From NCBI RefSeq assembly GCF_049243985.1, contig NC_135373.1, forward strand, positions 100,125,213 through 100,189,212: DNA of 64,000 nt, given 5' to 3'. The stretch is from Paroedura picta (Eukaryota > Chordata > Lepidosauria > Squamata > Gekkonidae). Under the pieces are notes generated by a model, which saw only the letters and a list, made by a program, of their open reading frames with translations, was not told the DNA's origin and searched no databases. Made by a program: the position numbers and the translations under genes. Below are positions 63,201 to 64,000 of the stretch, in pieces (within the stretch, counting starts at the first letter, position 1; every line of letters starts with the position of its first letter).

Positions 63201-64000
63201 TTACAATGGGATCTGTTCCTCGCACACAACAGTGGCGGAGGGGAGAAGACTACGGAAGTGGGGGGGAAAGCAGAGACAGTTGCAGAATGGATAAAGGAGG
63301 AGCTGTGTGCCTGGTGACAAAATGGAGCCTAGAGACAGCAGTGATGGGAGCATTAAGGATTCATGAGCAGCAATTGGGAAATCCTGGAGATGTACACAAA
63401 GCATGCCCTGTAGAGGAAGCTGAGGGAGCAGAACAAACAGGAGGCTAGGCTCAAGGAAGGAAGTAGCAGGAGGCTGGAAGCCGGGGTGGCATTAGCCCCC
63501 TTGGATGTGGTTCCTTTAGGCACATGGACCTTCAGAGCTCTCCCCACCAGGGCCAGCCATGCAGCAAAACACCCAAGTTCTCCAGGTTTCAGAGCATCTC
63601 TCTCTCACACACACACACACAAGCAGCTGGGAAAGACAAGGAGCGTATTTTGGTTGCAAATGGTAGATTAGGTCATAGCTGGACTCTCAGGTCTTCCCCT
63701 CTATTTCACTGCACAGTCCCCTCACCCCCGGACTGCATTGCGACCTTGCTGGTTCCCTTCCTATCATTGTACTGTACCAATAAATTCCAAGTGGATTTTC
63801 CCAGGGGAGGAGCCAATCTGTCTGCAAAGGATCACTGCTGCACGGTGAGAACACAATGCAAGATGATGCGCAGGTGCAGCCCTTGTGTTGGGAGCCACTG
63901 GTGTTTCCTTAGCAAGAGGCTCCTTGCTTCCGTCCCACATTTGTTTTAGCCAAGCAGCATAGGCAGTTTGTTCGACAAGGCACTATTGTCCCTATCACGG
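60281..64000. other. Unrecognised sequence to the right edge
   Basis: About 3.7 kb with no recognised transposon, unlike the preceding 20 kb, apart from a G12 tract near 62350 and a CA run near 63607. In human the next gene on this side is MGAT3, whose 3' UTR would read leftward here, but no coding sequence of it is present, so this is only a guess. Confidence 0.3.

Noticed and set aside
36500-64000. MGAT3 coding exon expected from human gene order
   Set aside because: MGAT3 has a single coding exon of over 500 codons; no such reading frame exists in the window.

Overview
The window reads as a piece of a squamate reptile (lizard) nuclear genome. The three gene structures are vertebrate, and the repeats are typical of squamates: Bov-B-tailed Sauria SINEs, a 5S rRNA-derived SINE, a young tRNA-derived SINE, CR1/L2 LINE tails and many small hAT elements. 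A gekkotan is possible, but that is only an impression from the repeat mix. No prokaryotic genes, LTR elements or viral elements were recognised.

Three host genes are supported, all identified from memory of the vertebrate proteins. (1) RPS19BP1 (AROS), + strand, four coding exons at 5772-8706, 145 codons. (2) ATF4, - strand, 12718-14289 for the coding part, with a TATA-containing, CCAAT-rich CpG promoter at about 15.8-16.4 kb and both classical leader uORFs. (3) MIEF1 (MiD51), - strand, coding exons 29629-33378, with the separate 70-residue LYR microprotein ORF (MIEF1-MP) upstream in the leader at 34873-35085 and a CpG-rich promoter near 36 kb. The order MIEF1 > ATF4 > < RPS19BP1 matches human 22q13.1, inverted as a block. 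The next human gene beyond MIEF1, MGAT3, has one long coding exon that is not in the window; 36.5-64 kb holds repeats and sequence I do not recognise.

The standout observation is in ATF4. A 327-bp (109-codon) segment of the last exon is tandemly duplicated in frame. It carries the DSG phosphodegron, the Ser/Pro-rich linker and the bZIP basic region. The copies differ at only two bases, and both change an amino acid. The predicted protein (463 aa against about 351 in human) has two degrons and two basic regions but one leucine zipper. The extra basic region has Ser in place of an Arg. This is either a very recent exon-internal duplication or an assembly error.

Between the genes the sequence is a layered record of transposition. 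Several insertions can be read with their target-site duplications: a Sauria SINE whose tail holds a hAT element, a hAT MITE split by a SINE, a SINE split by a hairpin-headed retroelement, and a SINE split by a CR1. A 70-bp perfect palindrome with a 3-nt loop lies just upstream of the MIEF1 promoter, and a 117-bp-armed foldback lies at about 20 kb.
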